Shown one piece after another: positions 26,120-35,135 of a stretch of DNA of 64,000 bases. Positions within the stretch are counted from its first letter, which is position 1. Every line of letters begins with the position of its first letter. Source of the DNA: RGIG4079 sp045531405 (GTDB lineage Bacteria > Bacteroidota > Bacteroidia > Bacteroidales > Muribaculaceae); the NCBI GenBank assembly GCA_045531405.1, contig JAZSDX010000035.1, forward strand, positions 45,639-109,638. The letters are read 5' to 3'. The position numbers and the translations under genes were made by a program. The notes beneath the pieces were generated by a model. The model did not search any database. It saw nothing but the letters and a program-made list of their open reading frames with translations, and was not told the DNA's origin.

Positions 26120-26827
26120 ATGGAAGATCGTATGCGTATTCTTTTATGCGAAGATGATGAAAATCTTGGCATGTTGTTGCGAGAATATCTCCAAGCAAAA
26201 GGTTTTAATGCAGACCTCTTTGCTGATGGCGAAAGTGGATATAAGGCATTTCTTAAAGGCAAGTATGATATTTGCGTGCTTGATGTGATGATGCCTAAAA
26301 AAGATGGATTTGCACTGGCTCAAGAAATTCGTACGGTGAATAGTGAAGCACCTGTGATATTCCTTACCGCAAAATCGATGAAAGAAGATATTCTTGAAGG
26401 ATTCAAAATTGGGGCTGATGATTATATCACAAAACCATTTTCGATGGAAGAACTTGTGTTCCGTATTGAAGCGATTTTGCGTCGTGTGAAGGGTAAAAAA
26501 GGTAAAGAAATTACTATGTATAAGATAGGTAAATTTACTTTTGATACTCAAAAACAAGTGCTCATGATCGAAGATAAGGTTACTAAATTGACAACTAAAG
26601 AGTCTGAATTATTAAGCCTTCTTTGTGCGCATGTTAATGAAATCCTTGAACGCAACTTTGCATTGAAGACAATTTGGATTGATGACAATTACTTTAATGC
26701 ACGTAGTATGGATGTTTATATTACAAAATTACGTAAACATCTCAAAGATGATCCATCAATCGAAATTATCAATATTCACGGAAAAGGATATAAACTTATT
26801 GCCCCTGATGTAGAAAAAGGGAAATAA
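26120..26827 (+). CDS. rprY: OmpR-family response regulator RprY
   Basis: The 235-residue regulator has a receiver domain (about 5-120) with acidic pocket LLCEDDE, phosphoacceptor Asp55 in VLDVMMPKKDG, Thr in FLTAK and Lys in ITKPFS. It is joined to an OmpR/PhoB winged-helix DNA-binding domain (about 135-230; TTKESELLSLLCAH, ARSMDVYITKLRKHL, IINIHGKGYKL). ATGs at 26120 and 26132 are both possible; the first is used because it begins four bases after rprX. It is co-transcribed with rprX and followed by a strong terminator. Confidence 0.92.
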   Translation: MEDRMRILLCEDDENLGMLLREYLQAKGFNADLFADGESGYKAFLKGKYDICVLDVMMPKKDGFALAQEIRTVNSEAPVIFLTAKSMKEDILEGFKIGADDYITKPFSMEELVFRIEAILRRVKGKKGKEITMYKIGKFTFDTQKQVLMIEDKVTKLTTKESELLSLLCAHVNEILERNFALKTIWIDDNYFNARSMDVYITKLRKHLKDDPSIEIINIHGKGYKLIAPDVEKGK

Positions 26828-26847
26828 AAGTAAGTATAATGTAGATA

Positions 26848-26882
26848 AAGCAAGAGCGCCAATTGGTGCTCTTGCTTTTTTG
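26848..26882 (+). terminator. Terminator of rprXY
   Basis: A 13-bp stem (AAGCAAGAGCGCC with GGTGCTCTTGCTT, one wobble) with an AATT loop is followed by a T tract. Confidence 0.9.
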
Positions 26883-26903
26883 AGCTATATGAAGCAAAAT
26901 ATA

Positions 26904-26934
26904 AAGAGTGGATATCCTCACGGATGCCACTCTT
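26904..26934. repeat. Composite inverted repeat downstream of rprXY
   Basis: AAGAGTGG pairs with CCACTCTT, and inside it ATCC pairs with GGAT around TCAC. There is no T tract on either side, so it is not a typical terminator. Its role is unknown. Confidence 0.45.
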
Positions 26935-27282
26935 AAATTCCTACACACATAGTACTTAATGTTAGATTCAGTCGTCTATTTTGAAATTATATGAAAAAAA
27001 AGTTCTATAACTGTTGTATTTTTACTTGGTATAAATTTGAGTAAGAAGATTTGTTCTATTTCTGAGACAAAGTAAATAATTATTTTTGATAAATATAGCA
27101 TTTTGAATATATGTTGTGCAACATATGAGTGATGATTTGTATTTATTTTTGTGTTTTTTGAAAGGAATTCAATCTAAAATGTATAAATTATTAAGAAAAG
27201 TCATCTTAAATGTCGCATTAAGTGAGGAACTGTTATGCTGTTAAATTGAGTTAAAATTGGTAATTCGTGTGGCAAAATGAAA
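26935..27282. other. Long AT-rich intergenic stretch with an operator-like palindrome
   Basis: I see no gene here. The only clear structure is the 18-bp palindrome ATATGTTG-TG-CAACATAT at 27109-27126, which looks like a dimeric regulator binding site. Confidence 0.35.
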
Positions 27283-27317
27283 AAGAGACTATCTCAATTC
27301 AATTGAAATAGTCTCTT
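27283..27317 (-). terminator. Terminator of the alpha-amylase gene
   Basis: A near-perfect palindrome (AAGAGACTAT with ATAGTCTCTT, inner TCAATT / AATTGA) has T-rich DNA on the minus-strand side and TTTTTT 8 bases beyond on the plus strand. Confidence 0.75.
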
Positions 27318-27362
27318 AGATATTTTTTCGTGGAAACTTTGCTAAATTCCTATTATAACCTT

Positions 27363-28787
27363 CTAATAAATAATATAGGTAGCCAATGGAGCTAATTTGC
27401 CTTTGATTTTGCCATTTTTTACTTTAATGGTATTGCCGGAGATGTGGTCGGTGTATTCTCCGTCGGGTAGAGGGGTTGGCAAATTATATTTAGCTTCATC
27501 GTTAGAAAAGTTGACAAGAGCAAAACCTTTGTTGCCACGAGCTATTTCTACAACGGAACCATCGTCAGTTGCAAATACCTGTTCACTCTCGCCTTTCATC
27601 TCTTTTCTAAAATTATTGGCAGCAATGACTGCTTGATGCATAAATTCGTCGTTGCCTCGTTCTCCAATTCTATTATTCCCCCAATAATTTTCGCGAGTGC
27701 TACCTGCCGGACGACTATAAAAGAGTGGGGTACCACCATTGCGCGCGGTTAAAAATACCCATGCAGCTCTTATTTGCTCATCGCTCATGCCGGCTGATTC
27801 ATGTGCATTGCAATAAGTGTCGTGAGATTCAACCCATGTGACTAATTTGCTTGCCTCGACAGGATGATGCCAGGATTTGAGGTCGGCGGCATTATATGAT
27901 TCTTTATTTATGGCTTCACGAAGTGCGTGTCCGTAACTGCTCGCTGTTTGATCAATATATTCGGCATATTCTAATTCTTTTACGTTCTTATCTTGAAGCA
28001 CTTCTCCATAGATAAATAGACTATCGGGCATTAATAGAGATAGACCTTTTACACCTTCGCGTCCGGTTGCTATATCCCAAAAATTGTTACGTTCTGATTT
28101 AGGATCTAAAGGGTCAGATGGTAATCCGATGTGTTTTGCTGTGTCATAACGAAATCCACGAGCTCCAAGATTTATCAAATCATTGACGTATTGTAGGTAA
28201 TAGTATTGAAAATCGGGATTTTCTGTGTTGACATCGGGTAACCCTCCCATTTCTCCGGTGGTACATTCCATGCGATCATTCCATTTTGTGATGGGGTTAA
28301 ATCCATTGGCATGGAATAGGTTTTCGTGTCCTCCGACAGCATTGTCAAGTGATGGTAGAACAGCATTATGATCAATTGCTGTGTGATTTGGTAATACATC
28401 TACAATAATCTTGACATTATATTTATATGCACTATCGCACATTGATTTGAATTCATCGCGATTTCCAAGCATGTAATTGCCAATTTTCCAATCGGTGGGT
28501 TGATAATAGTAATACCATTTCCCTTTCACGCTGTCGCCTGGTTCGCTAAATAGGGCCATTCCTCCATCTTCGCCAATATAGCAAGTATTAGCCGGGGAAG
28601 TTTGTACATAATCATATCCGGCAGAGGCGATATCTTTCATGTTGGAGGCAATTGTATTAAAGGACCAAGACCAAGCGTGTAATATCACTTTGTCATTTGA
28701 GTCAGTAAATTTTGATGCGAAAGCATTGTTACAAATGCTGGCTGATGCGATAAGCAAAGTCGCAAGAGTAAATGATTTAATTTTCAT
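27363..28787 (-). CDS. Secreted GH13 alpha-amylase
   Basis: The 474-residue glycoside hydrolase family 13 enzyme hydrolyses alpha-1,4 glucans such as starch. A signal peptide (about 1-24, ending NNAFA) exports it to the periplasm or beyond. Conserved regions are complete: DVLPNHT (region I), GFRYDTAKH with nucleophile Asp215, the acid Glu262 in IYGEV and Asp323 in WVESHD. A C-terminal beta domain (about 390-474) follows. The fold is closest to the AmyE-like subgroup by eye. It stands alone, with no susCD pair or other starch genes nearby. A TATCTTTG -7 box lies at 28821-28828. Confidence 0.92.
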   Translation of the reverse strand: MKIKSFTLATLLIASASICNNAFASKFTDSNDKVILHAWSWSFNTIASNMKDIASAGYDYVQTSPANTCYIGEDGGMALFSEPGDSVKGKWYYYYQPTDWKIGNYMLGNRDEFKSMCDSAYKYNVKIIVDVLPNHTAIDHNAVLPSLDNAVGGHENLFHANGFNPITKWNDRMECTTGEMGGLPDVNTENPDFQYYYLQYVNDLINLGARGFRYDTAKHIGLPSDPLDPKSERNNFWDIATGREGVKGLSLLMPDSLFIYGEVLQDKNVKELEYAEYIDQTASSYGHALREAINKESYNAADLKSWHHPVEASKLVTWVESHDTYCNAHESAGMSDEQIRAAWVFLTARNGGTPLFYSRPAGSTRENYWGNNRIGERGNDEFMHQAVIAANNFRKEMKGESEQVFATDDGSVVEIARGNKGFALVNFSNDEAKYNLPTPLPDGEYTDHISGNTIKVKNGKIKGKLAPLATYIIY

Positions 28788-28921
28788 GAGTTATTTAGAA
28801 TTAATTATTTTACGCATAGTCAAAGATACAAAAACTTTGGCATAAGCATTTCCTATTTCAATAAAAAAAAGAAATAGTGAGTATTTTTTGCAATAAATAA
28901 TGGAAGGTTTGCTATTGAATA

Positions 28922-30724
28922 CTAATCTTCAGAGTAATGGCGTAACACTCTGCGATAAGAATTGAATATTTTTGATTTAGAGACAAATCCAACATATTTG
29001 CCATTTTCAACAACCGGAAGATTCCATGCTCCGGTGCGGTCAAAAGTTTTCATTACATTTTCCATGCTTTCTCCAACTTCAACTCTTGCCGGTGGCATAC
29101 TCATAAATCGACGTACATACATTTTGCGATATAGGTCGGGACGGAACATAATATTACGTATTTCGTCTAAAAGTACTATCCCAAGTAATTCGTTTTGCTT
29201 ATTTACAACCGGGAAAAGATTGCGATTAGATTTAGAGATAACATCTACCATCTCTTTTAAGCTCATTTCCGGACTCACTATTGCAAAGTCTTTCTCAATA
29301 ACACTATCCATCTTTAGCAAGGTCAATACTGCTTTATCTTTGTGATGAGTGAGTAATTCTCCTCGTTGAGCAAGACGCATTGTGTAAATACTATATGGCT
29401 CAAACAATTTAATGGTGCCATATGATATGGTGGAAACAATTAACAACGGAAGAAATAAATCATATCCACCGGTTAGCTCTGCGGTAAGGAAGATAGCCAT
29501 TAATGGGGCATGCATAACTCCCGACATTACACCGGCCATCCCCATCAAGGCAAAATTCTTGATAGAGAGGTCTAACCCAAATACATGGTTGAGAAGGAAT
29601 GCGAAGAAGAACCCAGACATACATCCAACATATAGAGATGGGGCAAATGTTCCACCTACGCCACCTCCACCATTTGTTGCAGATGTCGCAAATACTTTAG
29701 TGAGGATGATGAGCGCAATAAATAAGGTAATAAACCACACATCATCTTTGTCGCCATAGAATATACTCCCATTAGCGATAGAAGATGGGTCTCCTCCCAA
29801 AAGGTCTATAATAGAAGAATAACCTTCTCCATATAAAGGGGGGAATAGAAATATTAATCCGGCGAGGATTGTGCCTCCAACAAATGTTTTTTTCCACGGA
29901 GTACTGATTTTTTTGAATACATTTTCCATCATGTTCATCACTCGTGTAAAATAGAGTGATGATATGCCACAAAATATACCTAATAATATAACAAATGGAA
30001 TGCGATTAGTGACGAATGATTCGCTTTGAACAAAAAAGAACTCAAAGTCATATCCCGTGAAGACATATGCCATTGTAGCGCTTGTGATTGATGCTATTAG
30101 TAATGGCATAATAGATACAGTTGTGAGATCGAGCATTAGCACTTCGATGGTAAAAAGCATGCCGGCTATTGGTGCTTTGAATATTCCTGCAATGCCGGCA
30201 GCAGCGCCACACCCTACGAGTATCATCAAAATGCGAGGAGAAAGTCGGAATGCTTGACCTAAATTGGACCCAATTGCAGCTCCGGTATAGACAATTGGAC
30301 CTTCGGCTCCAACTGATCCTCCAAACCCAATGGTAACCGAACTTGCGACAATTGAAGAATATATGTTGTGGCGTTTTAGGCGACTTTTATTTTGAGAAAT
30401 GGAATGTAACACTCGAGTAACACCATGAGAAATATTGTCTTTTACCACATATCTCACATATAAACTTGCTAAAATGATGCCGACAACGGGATAAATGATA
30501 AATAAATAATTACCTTGAGTAATTTCTATATGAGATGTGACAAGCCCTGAGAAGAAATGGATTAACATTTTTAAGAATAAAGCAGCACATCCACAAAAAA
30601 CACCGACTATAAGAGCCAAAAAAATAACAAATGTTTTCTCTTTTATATGACGTTCTCGCCACATTACAAGAGACATAAACTTGTCGTTAATGGTGTCGGT
30701 AATATTTTGTATTGTCAAACTCAT
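28922..30724 (-). CDS. ClC-family chloride channel/transporter with CBS pair
   Basis: The 600-residue inner-membrane protein has a ClC core of about 10-11 helices (about 30-440) with selectivity motifs GGSVGAEGP (carrying the gating glutamate position) and GGTFAPSLYVG. It has a cytoplasmic CBS domain pair (about 450-590) that usually senses nucleotides. ClC proteins move chloride, or exchange chloride or fluoride for protons. Its ATG shares one base with the stop of the sugar transferase gene, so it is the last gene of an operon with tsaC and the sugar transferase. A weak CTATTTC / GAAATAG repeat at 28853-28877 may be part of its 3' end. Confidence 0.93.
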   Translation of the reverse strand: MSLTIQNITDTINDKFMSLVMWRERHIKEKTFVIFLALIVGVFCGCAALFLKMLIHFFSGLVTSHIEITQGNYLFIIYPVVGIILASLYVRYVVKDNISHGVTRVLHSISQNKSRLKRHNIYSSIVASSVTIGFGGSVGAEGPIVYTGAAIGSNLGQAFRLSPRILMILVGCGAAAGIAGIFKAPIAGMLFTIEVLMLDLTTVSIMPLLIASITSATMAYVFTGYDFEFFFVQSESFVTNRIPFVILLGIFCGISSLYFTRVMNMMENVFKKISTPWKKTFVGGTILAGLIFLFPPLYGEGYSSIIDLLGGDPSSIANGSIFYGDKDDVWFITLFIALIILTKVFATSATNGGGGVGGTFAPSLYVGCMSGFFFAFLLNHVFGLDLSIKNFALMGMAGVMSGVMHAPLMAIFLTAELTGGYDLFLPLLIVSTISYGTIKLFEPYSIYTMRLAQRGELLTHHKDKAVLTLLKMDSVIEKDFAIVSPEMSLKEMVDVISKSNRNLFPVVNKQNELLGIVLLDEIRNIMFRPDLYRKMYVRRFMSMPPARVEVGESMENVMKTFDRTGAWNLPVVENGKYVGFVSKSKIFNSYRRVLRHYSED

Positions 30725-32142
30725 TAAATGCCTTTGCCTGTAAATACTGTGTGAATTGTATAGAATAATATTTTCAAATCAACAGCAAAAGAAATGTTTT
30801 CGATGTAAATAATATCATATTTTAATCGACTAACCATTTCTTCCACATTTGACGCATATCCAAATTTTACCATTCCCCAAGATGTTATTCCAGGTCTTAC
30901 TTGATGTATAAATGAATAATATGGAGCTTTTTGGATAATTTGTTTAATATAGTATTCGCGTTCTGGTCTAGGTCCAACGAGTGACATGTCGCCTTTAACG
31001 ACATTCCAAAATTGAGGTAACTCGTCAAGTCTATATTTGCGTAATATTTTCCCTAATTTTGTGATACGTGGGTCGTCAAGTGTTGAAAGCGTGGGACCAT
31101 TGGCTTCGGCATTGACTTTCATTGACCTAAATTTATAGATATAGAATGGCTTTTTATGAAAACCAATGCGTTTTTGTTTATAAATTACCGGTCCATTAGA
31201 GTCCGATTTGATGAGAATTGCAATCGTGAGTAATAATGGCGATATTAAGACAAGGGTAATTAGTGAAATGAAAATATCACAAATTCGCTTTAGGTTAATA
31301 GTGCTTTCGCTCATTGACGCTCGTGAAATATCAACAAGAGGTTCTCCTACAATGTTTGATATACGAGCTTTTGAAGTAATCAAGTAATATAAATCGGGAG
31401 ATATATACATTGGCAAATCTAAGGGAAATAACTTATTGATTAAATCAATAGTTGCTTTTATCCCATTGCGATGAGGGATTACTATGAGATTTTTGATGTT
31501 ATAATCTTTGCATAGTTGGGGTAAATCTGATAGTTGATAGATTGGCAAGTTTAATTGTCTTGAATCGTGCCCTTCGCATGATTCAACGTATCCAATAATA
31601 TTAAATCCCATTGATTTTTTAGACAGACGAAGTCGTTCTTCGAGTTTTAATGCAGTCTGTGAGGTGCCAATGATAAGGGTATTAAATGCCCACTTTCTAT
31701 TGTGAATATTATGGGTGGCAATTTGGGTAATGCTAAATCTAAAGATATATGTAGTGCCAAACATTATGCCTAATAGCATTCCCATGAGTTCATAACTATG
31801 AAGACGGTCGGGGATGTTATCATTAATTAATGCTACAAAATAGATAACAATCATGCCAATGAATGAGGAATTGAATGTCTGAACAATCTCTTGCAACCTT
31901 GATTTTAGAAAGACATTATTGTAATAACCTGAAAGGTAAAATAACCCTAACATTAGTAATGGGAACATGAATTGTCCCAATACTAATTGGTGAGATGTCA
32001 AAAAAGACCACAATGAACTATAATTAAGCTGATTTGTGTCAAGGAAAAAATAGCGAACAATATTAAACAACAACCATGCAATGTTGGAGGCAAGGAAGTC
32101 GCTTAATATATATTTTAATCGTTGTCGAGATTCGCTAATCAA
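30724..32142 (-). CDS. Polyisoprenyl-phosphate sugar-1-phosphate transferase (WcaJ/WbaP type)
   Basis: This 472-residue membrane enzyme starts capsule or exopolysaccharide repeat synthesis by moving a sugar-1-phosphate from a nucleotide sugar to undecaprenyl phosphate. The N-terminal part has four to five transmembrane helices (about 10-140), then a nucleotide-sugar-dehydratase-like domain (about 145-260). The C-terminal bacterial sugar transferase domain (about 275-470) holds KRICDIFIS, YKQKRIGFHKKPFYIYKFRSM, RKYRLDELPQFWNV and SLVGPRPERE. It overlaps tsaC by four bases upstream and the ClC gene by one base downstream. No other glycan genes are present nearby. The sugar cannot be told from sequence. 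Confidence 0.93.
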   Translation of the reverse strand: MISESRQRLKYILSDFLASNIAWLLFNIVRYFFLDTNQLNYSSLWSFLTSHQLVLGQFMFPLLMLGLFYLSGYYNNVFLKSRLQEIVQTFNSSFIGMIVIYFVALINDNIPDRLHSYELMGMLLGIMFGTTYIFRFSITQIATHNIHNRKWAFNTLIIGTSQTALKLEERLRLSKKSMGFNIIGYVESCEGHDSRQLNLPIYQLSDLPQLCKDYNIKNLIVIPHRNGIKATIDLINKLFPLDLPMYISPDLYYLITSKARISNIVGEPLVDISRASMSESTINLKRICDIFISLITLVLISPLLLTIAILIKSDSNGPVIYKQKRIGFHKKPFYIYKFRSMKVNAEANGPTLSTLDDPRITKLGKILRKYRLDELPQFWNVVKGDMSLVGPRPEREYYIKQIIQKAPYYSFIHQVRPGITSWGMVKFGYASNVEEMVSRLKYDIIYIENISFAVDLKILFYTIHTVFTGKGI

Positions 32143-32729
32143 TTTCTGAGAATTTTTATAACTCCGTTACTGCTGAGTTTTATTACACTTGATGGTTGGT
32201 GGGTTGTATTATCATTATGTCGATAATTAATGATATAATCTACTCCTTTTTTAATCTCATCGCTAATTTGAGCAAATGTCAATGGAGTAGGGGTGCCACT
32301 AATGTTGGCTGATGTAGATACGATAGGACGGCGAAAGGCTTTGCATAATTGACTGGAAAACATCTCGGTGGTAATGCGAATGCCAACGCTACCATCTGTT
32401 GCATATAATTTATCGCACAGATTGCGACCTTGGTCATATACGATTGTTAATGGTTTTACTGCTGCTTCTATTAAATCATATGCAATGTCAGGAACAGATT
32501 CTACATATTGATTTAGTTGATAATCATTGGCGAGAAGTACAATAAGTGCCTTGCTGTCACATCGTTGTTTTAGCTCGAAGATTTTAGCCACTGCATCGCT
32601 ATTTGTTGCATCGCAACCAATGCCCCATACCGTATCGGTAGGATATAGGATGATGCCACCGTTACGCATAACTTCGCATGCGTTTTTGATTTCGTTTTTG
32701 ATTTGAGATATGTTATTATCTGCAATCAT
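32139..32729 (-). CDS. tsaC: L-threonylcarbamoyladenylate synthase (Sua5/YrdC family)
   Basis: The 196-residue enzyme makes threonylcarbamoyl-AMP from threonine, bicarbonate and ATP, the first step of t6A modification at position 37 of ANN-decoding tRNAs. Hallmarks are GGIILYPTDTVWGIGCDA, the KxR-type loop (FELKQRCDSKALIVLL) and VSTSANISG. It is the single-domain form without a Sua5 C-terminal domain. A TATCTTTG -7 box at 32749-32756 leaves a very short leader. It is the first gene of the operon with the sugar transferase and the ClC gene. Confidence 0.93.
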   Translation of the reverse strand: MIADNNISQIKNEIKNACEVMRNGGIILYPTDTVWGIGCDATNSDAVAKIFELKQRCDSKALIVLLANDYQLNQYVESVPDIAYDLIEAAVKPLTIVYDQGRNLCDKLYATDGSVGIRITTEMFSSQLCKAFRRPIVSTSANISGTPTPLTFAQISDEIKKGVDYIINYRHNDNTTHQPSSVIKLSSNGVIKILRN

Positions 32730-32911
32730 AATCTTCGTTATTATAATGCAAAGATACTAATAATTTTTAGATAACTAAGATAGTCTTAAAAATATAATTA
32801 TATATTAATTGGTGCAAAAATAATGAGTGTAATTAAACTTTTGATATTGAAATGAGTCTTACTTAATACAAGTTGGAATTTTAATAATAAAAAATTAGCT
32901 TTTTCATAGAA

Positions 32912-32943
32912 AACAGCCTCTACTCGAGAGAATAGAGGCTGTT
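32912..32943 (-). terminator. Terminator of ndh
   Basis: An 11-bp stem (AACAGCCTCTA with TAGAGGCTGTT) encloses CTCGAGAG and is followed by T-rich sequence on the minus strand. The rest of 32757-32911 is AT-rich with nothing recognisable. Confidence 0.75.
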
Positions 32944-32959
32944 GTATTTAATGAAGTTC

Positions 32960-34243
32960 CTAAATTTGACTATCTATTCCTTTTTTGGGGAACTTTGTTG
33001 GATGGAATAATAATCTCAATGATGTGCTATATGTGCAATATGACCATATCCAATTGATTAATACTGATATTTTGTTGCGCATACCCAAAATAGAGATTAG
33101 GTGAACAAACATCCATGTAGCCCATGCAGGTCTTCCGTATAGATGTATGTGTTTTAGGTCAACAACGGCTCTGTTCCGCCCAACAGTTGCCATGGTCCCT
33201 TTGTCGTTATATTGAAAAGGTTTTTCCATTGCTCCTTTGTTGAGATTTTTTGCCAACGTGACTGCTTGTTGTATTGCAACTTGCGCAAGTTGTGGACAAC
33301 CATATGGATATGTCTCATCGCTGTGAGATGAAATATCTCCAATAGCATATACATCCTCAACCCCTAATACTCGATTATATTCATCAACAACAAAACGATT
33401 ACCTCTAGTCATTTCTGGTTGTCCCCCTTCAAAGATAAAAGGCTCTCCGGTAATACCGGCAGTCCAAATTACCATTTCACTATATATTTCTTCGCCATCA
33501 GCTAAGGTAATAATATTGTCTTTGTAGGATTGCATGGTCTTTTGTAGCTTAACATCTACCATCAAGTGCCCAAGATATTCACGCGCTTCATCTGATGATC
33601 GTTGACTCATACTCCTTAATAGACGATCAGTGCCCTCAATGATGGTTACTTTTAGGTCATTGATGTCAATGTCGGGATATTCTCTACATAAAACATACTT
33701 TTTCATTTCACCTATGGCTCCGGCGATTTCAACACCGGTAGGTCCACCTCCAATAATTGTGAAACTTAATAATTTACGTTTCTTTTCGGGGTCAGTTGTG
33801 ATGGAAGCCTCTTCAAGTCGATATAATATCTCATTTCGACAACGAAGTGCTTCTCCGGTGCTTTTTAGAGTATAAACTTGTTCGTGTAGTCCTTCAATCC
33901 CAAAAAAGTTGTTTGTGGTGCCGGCTGCAATGATCAAGATGTCGTAGGTTATAGAGTCATATTGAGTTGTTACAGTTTTATTGGTGAGATCAATCTTTTT
34001 GACATCTCCCATGTTGTATTTAGCTCCTTTAACTTTACCTTTGCGAAGTTCTCGGCGAAAAGGGAATGAAATGCTGCCTGGGTCCAAACCCGATGATGCG
34101 ATTTGATAAAATAAAGGAGGGAAACTATGAAAATTGTTGCGATCAATAAGAAGAATATCATATTTCTTCTTGTCAATGTTTTTGATAACATTTAATCCAC
34201 CAAATCCTCCTCCGATAATAACAATGCGTTTTTTTTCTGCCAT
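32960..34243 (-). CDS. ndh: Type II NADH:quinone dehydrogenase
   Basis: The 427-residue FAD enzyme moves electrons from NADH to the quinone pool without pumping ions, at the inner face of the membrane. The FAD-binding motif IVIIGGGFGGLNVI is at the N-terminus and the NADH-binding motif FTIIGGGPTGVEIAGAI lies at about 165. The C-terminal FAD contact VYAIGDIS and quinone-side AQVAIQQAVTLAKN follow, then a C-terminal amphipathic region (WMFVHLISILGMRNKISVLINW) for membrane attachment. The start at 34243 (MAEKKRIVIIGG) is chosen over 34249. A TAACTTTG -7 box lies at 34323-34330. Confidence 0.93.
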   Translation of the reverse strand: MAEKKRIVIIGGGFGGLNVIKNIDKKKYDILLIDRNNFHSFPPLFYQIASSGLDPGSISFPFRRELRKGKVKGAKYNMGDVKKIDLTNKTVTTQYDSITYDILIIAAGTTNNFFGIEGLHEQVYTLKSTGEALRCRNEILYRLEEASITTDPEKKRKLLSFTIIGGGPTGVEIAGAIGEMKKYVLCREYPDIDINDLKVTIIEGTDRLLRSMSQRSSDEAREYLGHLMVDVKLQKTMQSYKDNIITLADGEEIYSEMVIWTAGITGEPFIFEGGQPEMTRGNRFVVDEYNRVLGVEDVYAIGDISSHSDETYPYGCPQLAQVAIQQAVTLAKNLNKGAMEKPFQYNDKGTMATVGRNRAVVDLKHIHLYGRPAWATWMFVHLISILGMRNKISVLINWIWSYCTYSTSLRLLFHPTKFPKKGIDSQI

Positions 34244-34322
34244 AAACAACCTTTTTTTATATCAAAACATAATAGCTCGACATAAGTTTATATTCGCGAA
34301 TTATTAGTGTGTGAAATTTATG

Positions 34323-34353
34323 CAAAGTTAGGCATTAAAATGTAAAAAAACAA
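34323..34353 (-). promoter_or_regulatory. Probable ndh promoter
   Basis: On the minus strand, TAACTTTG (34323-34330) is preceded at 20 bp by TTG (34351-34353), close to consensus. The leader is about 75 bases. Confidence 0.45.
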
Positions 34354-34404
34354 CAACGAAATTTTAATTGTATATGCAATTTTCTGCAATTAAAATTAAA
34401 TATG

Positions 34405-34412
34405 TACCTTTG
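34405..34412 (+). promoter_or_regulatory. -7 box before the SGNH-TPR pair
   Basis: TACCTTTG matches the consensus fully, 31 bases before the start codon. The -33 region (TTTC at 34381-34384) is only partial. Confidence 0.45.
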
Positions 34413-34442
34413 TGAGGTATAAAGATGATATTAAGATAAATA

Positions 34443-35120
34443 ATGGCTAGATATATATTGATATTGGCATTTGTGTGTAGTTGCTTGATTTTGAATGCTC
34501 AGGCGAGTACTCAAAAAACGTGGGCTAAATATGAACGATATGCACAGGCTAATAGTTTGTTGAAGAAAGCACCTCAAGTGGTGTTTTTAGGTAACTCAAT
34601 TACAGACTTCTGGGTAAGGGAAATGCCTGATTTTTTTAAGTCAAACAATTATGTGGGACGAGGAATAAGTGGGCAGACTAGCGAGCAAATGCTTGCTCGG
34701 TTTCATCAAGATGTAGTTGGAATTAACCCCAAAATTGTAGTAATTTTGGCGGGAATAAATGATATTGCTCAAAATAATGGACCAATATCAAAAGAGAATA
34801 TATTACAAAATATCATGTCCATGTGTGATATTGCCATTGCCAATAATATAACTCCTGTATTATGCTCTATTTTGCCATGTGACTATTTTGTTTGGCGCAA
34901 AGATTTGAAACCGGCCCCGATTGTGGTAGAAATGAATAAAATGATTTCTAAATATGCAAAGTCAAAAGGATATGCTTATGTAGATTATTATAGTATATTG
35001 GCAACACCTGATGGTGCATTAAATACTAAATACACAAAGGATCGGTGTCATCCTACACGAGAAGGTTATGAGCAGATGATATCAATAGTTCAAAATGTTT
35101 TGTTGCCAATGTTGAAATAG
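34443..35120 (+). CDS. Secreted SGNH/GDSL esterase
   Basis: The 225-residue hydrolase has a signal peptide (about 1-21, LNAQA). SGNH blocks are complete: Ser52 in FLGNSITD (block I), GRGISGQTS (block II glycine), LAGINDIA (block III Asn) and DRCHPTREGY (block V Asp/His). Proteins of this type resemble acetylhydrolases that deacetylate sugars or lipids in the periplasm. It lies 15 bases before the TPR gene, so the two are probably co-transcribed. The substrate is not known. Confidence 0.9.
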   Translation: MARYILILAFVCSCLILNAQASTQKTWAKYERYAQANSLLKKAPQVVFLGNSITDFWVREMPDFFKSNNYVGRGISGQTSEQMLARFHQDVVGINPKIVVILAGINDIAQNNGPISKENILQNIMSMCDIAIANNITPVLCSILPCDYFVWRKDLKPAPIVVEMNKMISKYAKSKGYAYVDYYSILATPDGALNTKYTKDRCHPTREGYEQMISIVQNVLLPMLK

Positions 35121-35135
35121 AGAGGTTAAAAATCA

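Noticed and set aside
28853..28877. Terminator of the ClC gene
   Set aside because: The 7-bp repeat has its A/T run in the loop rather than after the stem and lies upstream of typical 3' end position; support is too weak to list.
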